Origin: Papilionanthe hookeriana x Papilionanthe teres
Lineage: Eukaryota > Streptophyta > Magnoliopsida > Asparagales > Orchidaceae
NCBI GenBank assembly: GCA_022702705.1
Contig: CM040430.1
Location: forward strand, 12,305,324-12,369,323
Direction of reading: 5' to 3'
DNA: 64,000 bases
Of this stretch, positions 1 through 12,122 are shown in pieces. The number at the start of each line of letters is the position of its first letter. Positions within the stretch are counted from its first letter, which is position 1. A program made the translations under genes and the position numbers. Below the pieces are notes generated by a model, which saw nothing but the letters and a program-made list of their open reading frames with translations, was not told the origin of the DNA and did not search any database.

Positions 1-896
1 AACAACAAAGGAGGTCTTTTTAGCAAGGACCTAAATATGTTTAACCTGTGTCTCCTAGAGAAATGGTAGCCTATGCAACTAAAAAATAACTTTTTTGTAC
101 ACAAAATCATTTATAACAGGCCTTTACAGCTTGACTCTTTGGATTTTTGTTCTAGCAATATCTCTCACAGTTTCAAGTTTATTAAAAGGGTCTCTAAAAC
201 TATTGGTCATTTTCTTATCGACATCAATTCAAAAGTTCATAAATGTAGAGCACTAACTTTTGTAAAAACAAAAGAATTCAATGTATCTTCACTTTTGATA
301 TAATTTGTAACTCCTTTCACTCTAGTCATTGTGGTTGGTATGGGTTATGGAAAGAGATCATTCCTTCCCATCTCATTGACAGCAAGAAACTTCTCTAATC
401 TCATATCAATCAGTCTAAGCTTAGTTATGACTGTGGCGTTCCTTATTGCCTTCCTCCTTCAAATGGTATCTTATATGTTAGTTCCTTACACTCATATTGG
501 ATGGATAGTGGTGCATTCAACTCCAATTGCTCTCGGATTTAAAAATCTACTTTTCCTCTCAAAATTTTGGTCATGGCCAGATTTCCATATATGAGAAAAA
601 AATTGTGATGTGTAGGCATAGAGATAAGCTCGAAACTGATTTCCATGCCTTCTTTGATGTAGCAATATCTCTAACATTTAGAAGAGCCTTTATAATCATT
701 TCTCCATTTCATCCCCATTGTTAACTTGGTTATATTTTTTCTTCTCTGAAGAACTGCTTATATCAAGAACGATTCTAAAGATATTTTCGATGTATTCTTT
801 TTTGCTTTCATTTATATTTTTTGGAATGAATAAAATGCTAGATGCTATTCAAACATGAAGAAAGAGGAGATGATCCATTGATATAACATTATCAAT
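1..896. other. Left-edge non-genic DNA, nothing recognised
   Basis: AT-rich sequence with short overlapping open frames on both strands (for example 331-594 plus and 492-677 minus), none with a recognisable domain. No terminal repeat, tRNA or rRNA was found. It ends where the first LTR begins. Confidence 0.5.
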
Positions 897-1326
897 TTGA
901 TATGCCGATATTTAGCCTGAGGGCAATTTGATCTTTTGTCCTGCTAAGGGTAATTTAGTCTTATATTATTATTATTATTATTGTGGGGTATAAATATGTT
1001 TAGTACATTTAGCGTTAGACGTGCATGATATTGTTGTTATAAGTCTTAGACATAGGATTTAGGAGATATTTCCTACATCACGAATGGTAGGAATTTAAAG
1101 AGATCGTCAACCTCTCAAATTTTAGGTGTTTATCATTTATGTATTTGTGTTGTATTGCTTTAATTTGGCATTCGAGAAATAAAATTTGTGTTTTTCCTAA
1201 TTCGTGTGGACGCAATGGAGAAAAAGGATTCATGTAGCCGAACCCACGTAGTGGGGCAAAGGCTTTGTTGTTGTTGTCCTAATTTGTGTGGAAAAAAATG
1301 CCGATTTTGATGTCAGACTGTAACAA
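897..1326 (+). repeat. 5' LTR of the gag-only element
   Basis: First copy of the direct repeat, ending near TGTAACA just before the primer site. It is longer than its partner mainly because a 68-bp LINE/SINE tail sits at 1210-1277. GGTATAAATATG near 988 could act as a TATA element. The two repeats differ at many positions by eye, which suggests an old insertion. Confidence 0.65.
1196..1291 (+). mobile_element. 5'-truncated RTE-LINE/SINE 3' tail with target duplication
   Basis: Positions 1210-1277 match the 3' terminal segment of the RTE-type LINE at 29155-29590: both contain ACGCAATGGAGAAAAAGGAT and a GTAGTGGGG-like hairpin, and end in a TTG repeat. The flanks are CCTAATTCGTGTGG (1196-1209) and CCTAATTTGTGTGG (1278-1291), a 14-bp target duplication with one mismatch. 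The 3' LTR has the corresponding uninterrupted site near 3767-3785. Only the tail is present, so a LINE and a SINE sharing that tail cannot be told apart. Confidence 0.8.
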
Positions 1327-1328
1327 AT

Positions 1329-1340
1329 TGATAACAAAGC
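1329..1340 (+). other. Primer binding site, tRNA-Met type, degenerate
   Basis: TGATAACAAAGC matches 9 of 12 positions of the plant initiator tRNA-Met primer site (TGGTATCAGAGC) and lies 2-3 bases after the LTR end. The position supports the call more than the sequence does. Confidence 0.55.
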
Positions 1341-2759
1341 TTAAAATTCTCAAAATCAAATCAACATAAGAGAAGATTGATCGACTAGATGGAAGCTGAA
1401 GCAAATCGGGGGTTACTAGGCGACAATTTCAGCATACAGAAAGATACGATTGCTCGATTTGGTGTGCCTTGGTACGTGAGTGATGGGGTCTGTGATTTAG
1501 TAGTCTAGATCGACATACAAAGACCCAAAACTTCCGTTTTTTCTCTTACTTTCGCTCCATCCTTGCAAAGCAGCCATGGCTAGAGCTAGCTGGGAAGGCA
1601 GCGACTAAGAAGCAGCGTACAGAGACCTGAAAATCCATCTTTCACCTCCTCCAGTGCAATCTTTGTGTTCAGTCAAGATCAGACCTAGCTGGGAAGGCTC
1701 CAACGTGAAGTGTCGCATCTTACCAAGAGCCAAAACTTGCATCTTTTTCCTCACGTTCTGTCTTGCAATAGAGCCACAAGTTCAGTTGGTGGGGAAGGAG
1801 ATGACAGGATCGCATTTTATGTTTCCTGTGAAGACTGAGCTATACAGGGGCGGAATTGCCGCTTACAAAGCAACACCTTTCCTTCATGAAGTAGCACATG
1901 AATCACGCGTCAAGGAGTTTGCAGGGGAAGCAAACAACGGGATCACTATTTAGAGAACGTGATACAGTCGTGGTTTGGAATCTGAAGGAATCGCGGCTTA
2001 CATTAACACGATACAGTCGCAATTTTAGTCTGTTGGGGAGTCGACGAGATCATATAGGGCTTTGACCGAAGCCTGGTGATACAACTGCAATTCGAGTAAT
2101 CTGGTAAATTGAAGGTATCGGGTCATTGTGTGGAATACTGTGACGGGATCGGGTGGGTCATAATCATGATCCCAAAAGTCGGCGATAAGATCCGAGATTA
2201 AGTGTGCTCTATTGACATGAAATAATGGCGGCCAAGAAAATAGACAATTTGGAGAAGTGAATAGAGAATGAAGGACAACTAAAATCTGCGATAGAGGAAA
2301 GGCTTTCCACCATTGACAATTGATTCGAGAGCAAGGAGGGGATGCTAAGGAAGCTTATTAAGATGCAATCCAAGACCTCGTCGACAGTTCCGTTTGCAAA
2401 ACCTAACCCAAGGTTGACCAAAGATTCATTGACAAAATCGAAAGAGAGAGATTGGATGAGAAGAATTTGAGGAGGAAGCGTCTACCCTCAAGAACCTCCT
2501 CATAGGGCTCCAATAGAAGTAGATTAGAGATTTCCTATGGAGGTGGGTGGACCAAAACATAACTAAGGGGTTATGCAAGGGGTGTGGAGGAGCACAAAGA
2601 AGAAAGAAGAGAAGTCGAGCAAGGCTATAGATGTGATCGAAAGAGTGAGATTTTCCCATAATAATTGGGGGAAAACAGCAGAGAAAGAGGAAGATGGGGT
2701 GGTGATGCTGGGTTAGCCAGTTAAGAATGTTGATCTTCGAGAGGGAAGAGGCATGGGTG

Positions 2760-3515
2760 GGTGTATCCAATGAAGCAATACTTCTCAGTGAATGACCTAG
2801 ATAGGGAGGAGAAACTCATAGCGACAGTGTCATGTTTGATGGGAAAAGTCTAAGCTTGGTTTCAGTGGAGGAGACAAGATATACCTGATTCGTTCGTGAG
2901 AGAAATTTAAGGATTGTTTGTTGGAAAGTTTCTGAACCATTCGGGAAGGAGACGTATGTGAGAAATTCTGCCTTGACTCAAAAAGGGACTGTCATGGAAT
3001 ATAGAGAGAGATTAAAGCTCTTGTCTAGATGGTTGAGGGGAATTTCTGAAGCAGAATTGGAGAAGAGAATTTCATGAAAGGCCTAAAGCCCACATACGGA
3101 CGACATATAATTATTGAAACCAAGGGGATTGAAGGAGATGATGGAGCTAGCTCAGATGGTGGAGGACAAGAACCAGATGGAGAAGGCCGGCAGAAGCAGC
3201 ACAAATAGAGCATCGTACCAAACTGCGACAACCATTATGATACCTACAACTCAAATAGTGGAAGTTCAGAGGGAGGTTACACCGGACAGAGATAATAGGT
3301 CACGAATGGGAAAAACACAAAAGCGGCTTATAGAGAGAGACTCGGGACGAGTAAAGGGGTAATGTTTTTTGTGAGAAAAGAACTTTACCCCAGGACACCG
3401 TTGCAATGATCGAAAATTACAAGTTCTCACAATGCTTAAAGACGAGAAAGAGAATGAAGAAATAGAAACAGCTATGGTGGAGGAGGATCGCTCACTTTTT
3501 CTCACATTAAGCACA
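2760..3515 (+). pseudogene. Ty3/gypsy gag remnant
   Basis: Reading across frames gives capsid-like peptides: MKQYFSVNDLDREEKL near 2770, AWFQWRRQD near 2855, MEYRERLKLLSRWLRG near 2996 and an ELAQMVEDKNQ segment near 3142. Near 3365-3405 the DNA retains a PGHRC-type zinc-knuckle tail followed by KLQVLTMLKDE. Several frameshifts and stops break the frame, so no Gag product is expected. Because pol is absent, this is the only coding trace in the element. The knuckle and following motif resemble chromovirus-type gags, but I would not assign a lineage firmly. Confidence 0.65.
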
Positions 3516-3521
3516 AGTTGT

Positions 3522-3831
3522 CTTTTGGGGGGGGGAGTATTACTATATTGGTACCTAGCCTAAGGGCAATTTAGTCTTTTATTATTATTATTGTGAGGTA
3601 TAAATATGTTTATTATGTTTAGGGTTAGGCATGCATGAGATAGTTGTGAGTTTTAAGTTTAGGGTTGTGAGAGATTTCCTACCTCTTGAATCATAGGTGT
3701 TTATAATTTACGTCATTGTGTTATATTGTTTTGATTTGGTGTTCGGCAAATAAAATTTGCCTTCGTCCTAAATCCGGTGAAAAAATGTGTTGATTTGACA
3801 TTGGGTGGTGACACAATCTGGTTTAATCTTG
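3522..3831 (+). repeat. Polypurine tract and 3' LTR of the gag-only element
   Basis: TTTTGGGGGGGGGAG (about 3524-3538) is the polypurine tract that primes plus-strand synthesis. The LTR follows at about 3538-3831 and parallels 897-1326, lacking the LINE tail. It ends near GTGACACA. No convincing target duplication was seen outside the two LTRs. Confidence 0.65.
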
Positions 3832-3834
3832 GAT

Positions 3835-4403
3835 CAATAATGTTAAAAGGAAGAATTTGAAATACAAAACTAATCATTTCATAGAGGCAAACCAGATTCC
3901 TACTACTCTAGTGTTTTTTTTAATGAGTAGAGGCTTTTTTAGGGGTTGTTTGGTTGGAAGGATTTCTAGTATATTTTAACTTACAGAGATTTGAGAAAAT
4001 TATGTGCTTGGTATGAAGATGTAAAAGTATGATGTAAAGTTTCAATGAATTTAAAGTTCACTCCTTAATTCATTTTGGCTGAATTTAGATCGGCTGATTT
4101 GAAGAAGAAGAACACGAGGAAAATATAGAGAAATGAGCTGAAAAGCAACTTATTTCGCTTTTATACCGAATGTTGGCGCCTAAGCGCTAGTGTAAATCTG
4201 TCACTTAAGAGGACGACGCATAAGGGCCACGATAGCAGTGCATAAGCATTTTCTTCCTAAGAAGGTGGCTCATAAGCGCACAAAGGGTAGCGCCTAACCT
4301 CCTGAATAAGCATTAAGAGAAATGTGTCGCCCTAGCGCCGGCCATAGTGACGCCTAGGCGACCAACTAAATTTGGCCCAAGTTTTATAGAGTCGCAGACA
4401 ACA
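3835..4403 (-). repeat. 3' LTR of Athila-2, partial
   Basis: On the minus strand the LTR begins TGTTGTCTGCGACTC directly after the polypurine tract. It contains GCGCCTAGGC-type palindromes (4350-4361, 4174-4188, both variants) followed by a TATA box at 4167-4156 and a pyrimidine-rich stretch, as expected of U3 then R. The far end is not identified because the opposite LTR has been replaced by an rRNA fragment, leaving nothing to compare. Confidence 0.6.
4156..4167 (-). promoter_or_regulatory. LTR TATA box of Athila-2
   Basis: On the minus strand the bases read GGTATAAAAGCG. They lie about 245 bases into the LTR, just downstream of the GCGCC palindromes, the same order as in the Athila-1 LTRs. 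Confidence 0.55.
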
Positions 4404-4412
4404 TCCCCCAAA
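4404..4412 (-). other. Polypurine tract of Athila-2
   Basis: The minus strand reads TTTGGGGGA directly before the TGTTGTCTGCG start of the 3' LTR. Position and composition fit the plus-strand primer of a gypsy element. Confidence 0.6.
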
Positions 4413-4599
4413 TCACACCTAATTACTCAAATCAAACTACTAAATCACACTTACAAGAAAATAAACACAAAATACAACAGTAACACACCTAAACTTGGGT
4501 TGCCTCTCAAGAAACACTTAATTTAATGTCCTCAACCTAACAATGACAAATATTCTAATTAGGTTAACCCAATGTCACTACTTCCGTAAGTTCAGGTCT

Positions 4600-5720
4600 A
4601 TTTCCGCCTAAGTACACTTTAAACATTTATCCATTAATTTAAAAAAAATTTCCACTCTTTTGATCAACAATATCTACAACACCAAAAGTATAAACTTTCA
4701 CTACCATAAATGATCCCGATCACCTGGATTTAAGTTTTTCCACAAAATAATTTCAATCTTGTCCATGCTCAAAATTCTTCTTAAGAGTCTTTTGATCGTG
4801 TCATTTCTTCACCTTTTTCTTATATATCTTGGCATTTTACTAAGACTCCTCTCTAATCTCATCAAGTTCATTAAGTTGTAGCAATCATTTCTCACAAGCA
4901 TCATTTATATTAAAAATAAACTTTTATACAACCCAATATGTCTTATGTTCCCGTTCAACAGGCAAATGACATGTTTTACCAAATGAAAGCCTATATGGAC
5001 ACATTCCTATGGTTGTTTTATAAGCAGCCTTATAAGCCAATAATATGTCATCTAGTCTTAAAACCCAATCTTTCCTATTAGGGTTAAAATTCTTATCTAA
5101 AATTCATTCCATATTCGATACTTCAATTAATCCACTTATCTAAGGGTGATACGCTATGAATATTTTATGATTAATTCCATACTTTTCAATCAATGTCTCA
5201 ATCTTTTTATTTCTAAAGTGGCTCCCCCCATCATTTATTATTACCCTAGGCATACCATATCTACAAAATATACTTTCTTCAAAAACTTGGACAAGCTCTG
5301 AGACTCGCAATAAGGTAGATTCGCTGCCTCTATCCATTTTGAGATATAGCCTATAGCTACCAAAATGTAAAGGTTTCCTAATAAAGGTATAAAGAGTCTC
5401 ATGAAATCTAAACCCCAAACTTTGAAAATTTCAATTTCCAAAGTAAAGTTCAAGGGCATTTCATCTCTCTTAGAAGTATTGTCTACTATTTGACATATAT
5501 CACATGTTTCAACATATTCGTTCACATCCCTAAATAGAATAGATCAATAAAATCCTGATTGTAATATCTTAGCAGCAATTCTATAAACCCCAAAATGCCC
5601 TCCAAATTCAGAATCATAGTATTTTCTAATAACATCTTGGGTCTCTTCTATATGTAGACATCTTCTAATCACCTAGTTTTTACATTTCCTACAAAGAAAT
5701 TAGTCATCCCAAAAATAATA
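4600..5720 (-). pseudogene. Athila-2 integrase remnant
   Basis: Minus-strand frames give the zinc-binding end (YVETCDICQ), the core with WGLDF and MPRVIINDGGSHFRNKK (first two acidic residues), IAYHP before the third, and the C-terminal pieces RLDDILLAYKAAYKTT and GMCPYRLSFGKTCHLPVE. These match the Athila-1 integrase in order. Frameshifts separate the pieces and several in-frame stops are present. The enzyme would have inserted element cDNA into chromosomes; this copy cannot be translated whole. Confidence 0.7.
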
Positions 5721-5899
5721 TCTAGCATCATGAATAAGTTTTTTTCTCTGGTGATAAGACAGATCATAGGGTGAAATATCACTAACTATAAAGTTCACTA
5801 TATCAGCATACCACAGAGTACTCCAATTAGAAACGGCGAGTTGCTCATAAAAAAATTTCAATTAATCTATTCATCAAGAATGTAAGAATTCTTCTAATC

Positions 5900-7240
5900 A
5901 AGGTTAGATAAATGATCTACTATTTGATTTTCAGAAACTTTTCCATCTACTACTTCAATATCAAATTCCTACAGCAATAGAACCCATCAGATTAATCGTG
6001 ATTTTGCGTCTTTTTTAGACATTAGATATCGAATTGTTGAATGTTTGGTAAAAACAGTACATTTAGTCTCGATCAAATACGACATGAATTTGTTAAATGC
6101 ATAGATTATAGTCAGAAGTTTCTTTTCAGTGGTAGTGTAATTAATTTGAGCCTCAATAAAGATTTTACTGGCACGATATATTGTCTTAAGCATCTTAGCA
6201 ATGTCTTTGGCTTAAAACCCTTTTTATAACATAATCACTGGCATCGCACATTAATTCGAAAGGACTCTCCCAATAAGATGAAACAATAATATGTGTATTG
6301 ACTAATTTTTCCTTTAAAGTATTAAAAACAGTTAGGCAATCCTGATTAACATTAAATATGGTGCCTTTTTCTAATAAATGGCATAAAAGTTTGGCAATTT
6401 TGAAAAAACCTTGAATATATCGCCGATAGAACACAACATAACCCAAAAAACTCCCAACTTCCCTCACAAAAGTGGGTGGGAAGTTTCTCAATAGCCTGTT
6501 TTTATTGGATCTACCTCGATATCCCTCTCAGAAATTTTATGCTCCAAAGCAATTTCATCTGAAACCAAAAACTGACATTTTTTTCAATTCAAAACTAAAC
6601 TAGTTTCTTCACATCTTCTCAAAACTCTGGCAAGATATCAAAGCAAGAATTTAATGAATGGCCAAAAACAAAGAAATCATCCATAAATACTTCAATCTCT
6701 TTCTCAATTAAATCACAAAAAATAGACATCATGCAATGTTCAAAAGTCGCAGCGCATTGCACAATCCAAAATGCATCCTCCTAAAATCAAAAGTCCCATA
6801 AGGGCTCGTAAATGTGGTCTTATCTTGATCCTCTTAAGCTATGAGAAACTAATAGTACCCTGATTACCCGTCTAAAAAGCAAAAAAATGGGTGGTCAACT
6901 AGTCTATCCAACATCTGATCTAGAAAATGCAAGGAAAAACAATCTTTTCTAGTGGCTAAATTTAATTTTCTATAATCAATGGATATTCGTCACCCAGTAA
7001 CATGTCTTAAAGGTATTAGTTTATTATGTTCATTCTCTAATAAAGTCACTCCCCCTTTTTAGATACACAATGAATAAGGCTAACCCAGACACTATCTGAA
7101 ATGGGATAAATAATTCTTGTATCTAACCACTTCACTATCTCATTTTTAACTACTACTTTCATAATAAGGTTTAGACTTATTTGAGGATCCGCCCTAAGTT
7201 TATGATTTTCCTTCACAAATATCATATGCATGCATATTGA
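5900..7240 (-). pseudogene. Athila-2 reverse transcriptase and RNase H remnant
   Basis: The N-terminal RT is visible at 7231-7046 (EIVKWLDTRIIYPISDS, LIHCVSKKGE). The connection region at 6491-6195 reads VREVGSFLGYVVFYRRYI and FELMCDASDYVIKRVLSQ, the last containing an RNase H acidic residue. RNase H continues at 6193-5987 (NYTTTEKKLLTIIYAFNKF, TKHSTIRYLMSKKDAKSR). Between 6500 and 7040 the fingers and palm are readable only in pieces. Many stops; non-functional. Confidence 0.7.
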
Positions 7241-7639
7241 AGGACTAATATTTTTTATATCTGCTAAGGTTCATCCAAAAGTTTTTTTAAACTCCTCAAA
7301 ATGCTCATCAATTTTACCTAATGCAAACTACTGAGTTCTGAGGATATGAGTAACAGATAAAGTAAAGAATTTCCCTAAATAAGCATACTTTAGTATTTAG
7401 GAAGGATTAATCTCTAATTCAGGTGGTTCTTCTATGGACGGGACTCAAAGTTTAAAATTTCCAATGGTATTTAACAACTCAAACTATGCCCTATAAATCT
7501 TCGGACTAACATCTACAAGTAGAGTTGATTCTTCCTTAAAGTCAATTACATCATCCTCAATCAAACTCTGCTCTACGCGACTAACTTCACAACACTCTTG
7601 AAATTGGCTTCTACAAAGTCGGTCCACTACGTCCATCCT

Positions 7640-7885
7640 AAAACATGAATCCTAATTAAAATCAGAAGAGAATTTCATATATTTTAATACATTAAAAATA
7701 ATCTTCTGATCATTCAACCGCATAGTCAACTCTCTATTTTGCATATCACTCATAGCCCTAGCAGTGGCTAGGAAAAGTATGCCTAAGATGAAGGGTATCT
7801 CTTTATCTTCATCCATATCTAACAATGAAATCAATATGAAAGATAAACTTATCCATCTTAACTAAGACATCCTATATAACCCCCT
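7640..7885 (-). pseudogene. Athila-2 protease, C-terminal part
   Basis: Minus-strand peptides DKFIF, MDEDKEIPFILG and ELTMRLNDQKIIFNVLKYMK correspond to the end of the Athila-1 protease region (45480-45690). The match stops abruptly at 7886, where the 4.7-kb insertion begins. The N-terminal half resumes at 12600. Confidence 0.7.
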
Positions 7886-8585
7886 TGTTGATCTAATTTT
7901 CGGTGAGATCTTAGTTTACTACTCCTAGAACCCAGGATCTAGCTTTAGGAGTTCCTTACTGACCATCCTAGCGGAAAAGTAATGGAGCCCACCTTCCACA
8001 GAACTCTAGACCACTTCTTGACCATTTTTGTGAAGACCTCGCATGAGTAGTCTCAAACACTCGACTCTTAGTTTTATAGGCTAAGGACTAACATGTAGAG
8101 GGCCCGAAAATGAGTTCCTATAGGATCAAACGGCCCTAGGAAAACCACTTGCGACTTGGATTCTCACTAATGTTGTATTTTGCGCACGCTTCGAACCACG
8201 CAAGATGTTGGCTCGAGTCGAGTCGACCATCGGCGAACACGTCCGGACGATGTCGGATGATGAAACGAACAACACGTATGCATTCGGGACATCGACATTA
8301 GGTAGAAAAGACACCCATATTGCTATGGTTCCACGTGCGAGCAATCAACACGAAAATCGATACACATTTTTTTTATTTTAGCGGGACGCAGGTTTGGGCT
8401 CGACCCAGGTTTAATTCGGGTCCGATTCGGGTTGAACGTGGGCTAATCACCTTAGCTGACATGATTTTGAATTTCAAATTTCAAATCTAACATGAACTAT
8501 TTAATTTCATATTAATTGAATATAATTAAGGGCTATGATTTTCCAATTAAACCTGTTGCTTTGATGGAAACCCATTGATTTCCCG

Positions 8586-9195
8586 CGCCCTATAACCGAC
8601 ACATTGGAAATTCGACTATAGGATTCGACTCCTTCCTCTCTCGGCACTGAAGTTCCTCATTCGGGCCCTCTCGATCCCAATCCTGCCATCCTCTTCTCCT
8701 CACTCCGCAAAAAAGAAAAAAAAAAAACTTCTTCTCTGCATCAAAGCATTCGCCCCGCCCCTTGCACCAAAATCCCGCTTGTGAGCTCCTCCTCTTCACG
8801 CCGAACAGCCGCTCGCCTGCTCCTCTTCCCCTGCTAGACTCACTCTCCTCTCTACACCGAAGTCTCCCTCTCGATCACACCTCTGCACCGAAGCCCTAGC
8901 ACCCCACTACTTGACTCTCTTCCTTGCTCGCCAGAAGGCCTCACCTCCCTCGCGCAACCTCCTCCTTCGCTCGCCTTCCCTCTGCACCGAACTCCCTCTC
9001 GCTTGCCTCCACTCGACACCGAAGCTTCGCTCGCCTCTTCCTCACAGACCGAAGCCCTCGCCTCCCCTCTAAACTGAAAACTTTCGGTCGACGCTCCTCT
9101 TCACAGGCAAAAGCCTAGCCGAATTCCCTCCTCATAGCATTCGTCTCGTTGCCGCAACTCTCGCCTTTTCCAAGGCTGCACCGTTCCCTCATCCT
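8586..9195 (+). promoter_or_regulatory. Promoter/leader-like CT-rich stretch inside the insertion
   Basis: CCCTATAACC (8589-8598) is followed by about 600 bases rich in CTC, TCGCC and repeated CACCGAAGC-like words, then by AT-rich DNA. This resembles a core promoter with a pyrimidine-rich transcribed leader. No start codon with a convincing product follows; the 64-codon frame at 8924-9118 is low-complexity and not called as a gene. Confidence 0.3.
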
Positions 9196-10858
9196 TGTAA
9201 GGTATATTCGATAATTCTTTGCTGCCTTTTTTAGGAAATCAAAACCTGTTAATATAGCCTGTAGGACATATGCTTGCTGGATGTAGCATATTTTATATCA
9301 CTTGCATTGATTTTTTTAATGATATCCATCTCAACTGTTTACAGCAAGATTCTCTGTTTTCTTGAGCTTATTTTTGGCATCATTCAAGTTTTGACTTTTT
9401 GTACTCTCAATTTAAGAGAAAGAACAAAATTATTCCTATTTAGCACTGCTATAACATCTTAGCAAACTATAAATATAAAATTTTTTAGTATTTATTTGAG
9501 GGAATGATCGTCACATGTCATAGTCCTTTGGCATTAAAACTTGCGTTCAAGATACCGATTTGTAGCAGTTATACTTTTAAGTCCTTTTAATGGTATATCA
9601 ATGAGCGACTTTTAGCAAGCAACAACAAATTTAGGCTTTATTTTGGTAACGTTGTGCCATGTTTGTAGCAAGCTGCCATTATTTCCACAATAAATCAGTG
9701 TGCTGCTCATGTTTTGAGGCCATAAGAAAAAATAAAAGCAAGGATATCAAAATCATGAAATGCCATTCTTTTTTCTTTTGAAAACAGAAATTGCATATTT
9801 TATTGAATCGGACGTTTTAAAATTATCATTTTGAGCTTACATATCTTACCGAAGTTGAAGCTTTGAAACTGTCGTTTTTGAGTTTGCACATTTCATAGAA
9901 TTGGAAGTTCTAAAATTATCATCGTGAGCTTACATATCTTGCATAAGTTGAGGGTTTAAAATTGTTATTTCCGTCTGCACGCTTGCTGAAATGAACAGGC
10001 TTAAAATGTTTCCCCTTTTTTTGGGGTTTGATGAGGTGTTGTTCGGGTCTTTTTAAATGTCGTTTTGGAGGGCTTGAAAGTATTGTTGGGGCTGAATTTG
10101 AGAAGGTTGCGTGCACCATTTAAGTGTTGAGTTATATATTGGTTTGGAGCCTTTAAATGCATTTTTTTTTGGCTTGATCACATGCTGTCTTTGAGGTTGT
10201 GACGTGCTATGAAATGCTGTGTAATGTTGCAAATTGTTGTTTGGAGTCGTGGGAGGTTATAAAAACGTTGTGTGGAGTTGTCAATGTTGTAGGATGCCAT
10301 AGAACAGGATGCCATGGGAAGCATCGAAACCGCTGTTTGGAGTTGCAAATCACTGAAGGATGTCGTAGGAAACATCAGAATTATTGTTTGATATATAGGA
10401 AGCATCATAATTGCTGTTTGGAGTACTTGAAAGCTGTAGGAGAGCTGTGAGAATGGTATAATAGCTGTTAAGCGCCATAGAAAGCCTTAGGAACCCTATT
10501 GGAGGTTCCTAGCTGCTGTCTGGAGTCGTAGGAAGCCTTAGGATCCATGTTGGAAGTTTCTAGCTGCTGTCTGGAGTCGTATGAAGCTTTAGGATCCCTG
10601 TTGGCCGCTGTCCGGAGTTGTAAGAAGCCATTTTGCCCACTGTTTTGGGGTTTCATTCGACCATTATCTAAACGCTTTTGGGCCCGATTCACCCTCTTTT
10701 GGCTTTGTTGGTTTTGGAAGTGGGTCGGCCTCCTTCGTTCTCTTGCTTTATTTTTCTTTTAAAACGAATAAGTCAAAAATGAGAATTCTTGATTTAATTA
10801 TTTAGAAGACACTTAGAAATATTTGAGGATTAGTCACTTTAAATCACTTCAAGAACAA

Positions 10859-11036
10859 GGTTCAGTGTAGGCTTCCTAGACTTTAGGAGCATACATTAGA
10901 TGAGAGTTCATCCACCCAAGGTTCAGTGTAAACTTCCTAGACTTTAGGAGCACACCCTAGGTGAGAGTTCATCCACCCAAGGCTCAGTGTAGACTTTCAA
11001 GACTTTAGGAGCACACCTTAGGTGAGAGTTCATCGA
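10859..11036. repeat. 61-bp tandem repeat, three copies
   Basis: Units start at 10859, 10920 and 10981. Each contains TTCAGTGTAG or a close variant, AGACTTTAGGAGCA and GAGAGTTCATC. The first two units are exactly 61 bases; the third diverges after GTTCATCGACC. Confidence 0.85.
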
Positions 11037-12122
11037 CCTAATTTTTGAATGAATGATGAAATTAGGCACTTTACCCTAATTCACAAACTGATTGAAGCAC
11101 TAGACACGAGGTTGCACTAAGATTTGGTTCACAACTTCCTTAATTAAATCAAAAAATGGAATTCTTGCAATGACTTAACCTATAGTGGAACCCAATGAAC
11201 CGGAATTTGAGCTTGAACCTTATGCTCAGATCCTCCTGGCAATTGGGAACATTTGTTAATGTCACATGGGGATCATCGGACTGGTGTAAGTCTGAGGTCT
11301 AGGTGGCTAGGGCAATGATAAGAATGCTAATCTATTAAACGAGGGATACGATGTGAGAATTTTTAGAATAGTATCTCCTACCTCAAAGACCTTTAATAAG
11401 GGAGAGGAAATGACCGATGATACTATTCGCCGACTTCTTGCGAGATTGTTTCCCGACGCTCTTAGGCCACTCGTAGTTCTACTTCGATCAGAGTGACTAG
11501 TCTGTGAACTTCACTAGTTTACAAAATATTTATAAAAAAAAAATCTATTTTGCTTGTTGACAAGAATTCTGCCAAGAAACTTAAACAACTTTTGCATGAA
11601 AATCACAGAATTCTTCTTATAAAAAATTATAAAGGTCCATGGTTAATCACTTGGATTGAGGATAAGGACTGCCCTCCGTAGACCGTCAGGTTAAGTGCGC
11701 TTATCCAAGATCGGGCAGCACACAGTCCAGCTCTGAGCTCCCCACCTTTACTAAATTCTTATACTTAGTATTGATTTTCCATATGTGACCCCAGGATTTC
11801 TTTTACCTGTATGTGTTTAGTACAGTTTGCTCTTCGACTTTTTTTCGCACCAGATTTTTGCTGTTTTCTTTTTCCTGTAATTTATTTAAATCCCTTACAA
11901 ACTATATCATGTTTTACGGATTAGTCATGGAGCGGTAGCAGATGCCCAAGTACGTCTTACAGTTTATTTATAGCATTTTACTTTACTGCACTTTACTTTT
12001 AGCACATTTTATTTACTCCGCATGCAAGAAAAAAAAAACACAAAACCAAACCCAAAACATTGAAACACACTTGGCAAAACCATTTGATCCTTAGACATTA
12101 GGGCTGCAGCTGCAACAAAGAA

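Larger units (their letters stand above)
897..3831 (+). mobile_element. Short gag-only LTR retrotransposon
   Basis: Two direct repeats bound this element: about 897-1326 and 3538-3831. Both carry the run GGGCAATTT, a TTATTATTATTATTG tract, GGTATAAATATGTTTA and a GAGATATTTCCTAC-like block. A degenerate initiator tRNA-Met primer site follows the first repeat (1329-1340) and a polypurine tract precedes the second (about 3522-3537). The roughly 2.2 kb interior holds leader sequence and a frameshifted Ty3/gypsy gag with a zinc-knuckle remnant. No protease, RT, RNase H or integrase is visible, so it is a deletion derivative or a non-autonomous family. Terminal coordinates are good to a few bases only. 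Confidence 0.7.

Noticed and set aside
1654..1953. 99-codon plus-strand frame as a gene
   Set aside because: It lies in the leader of the gag-only element and has no recognisable domain.
2426..2770. 114-codon minus-strand frame as a gene
   Set aside because: Antisense to the leader and gag region of the gag-only element; low-complexity and unmatched.
3930..4080. MITE end (AGGGGTTGTTTGGTTGGAAGG)
   Set aside because: Resembles a plant DNA-transposon terminus, but no inverted partner or target duplication was found.
10859..11036. CRISPR-like regular repeats
   Set aside because: Units are directly tandem without unique spacers, and the genome is eukaryotic.
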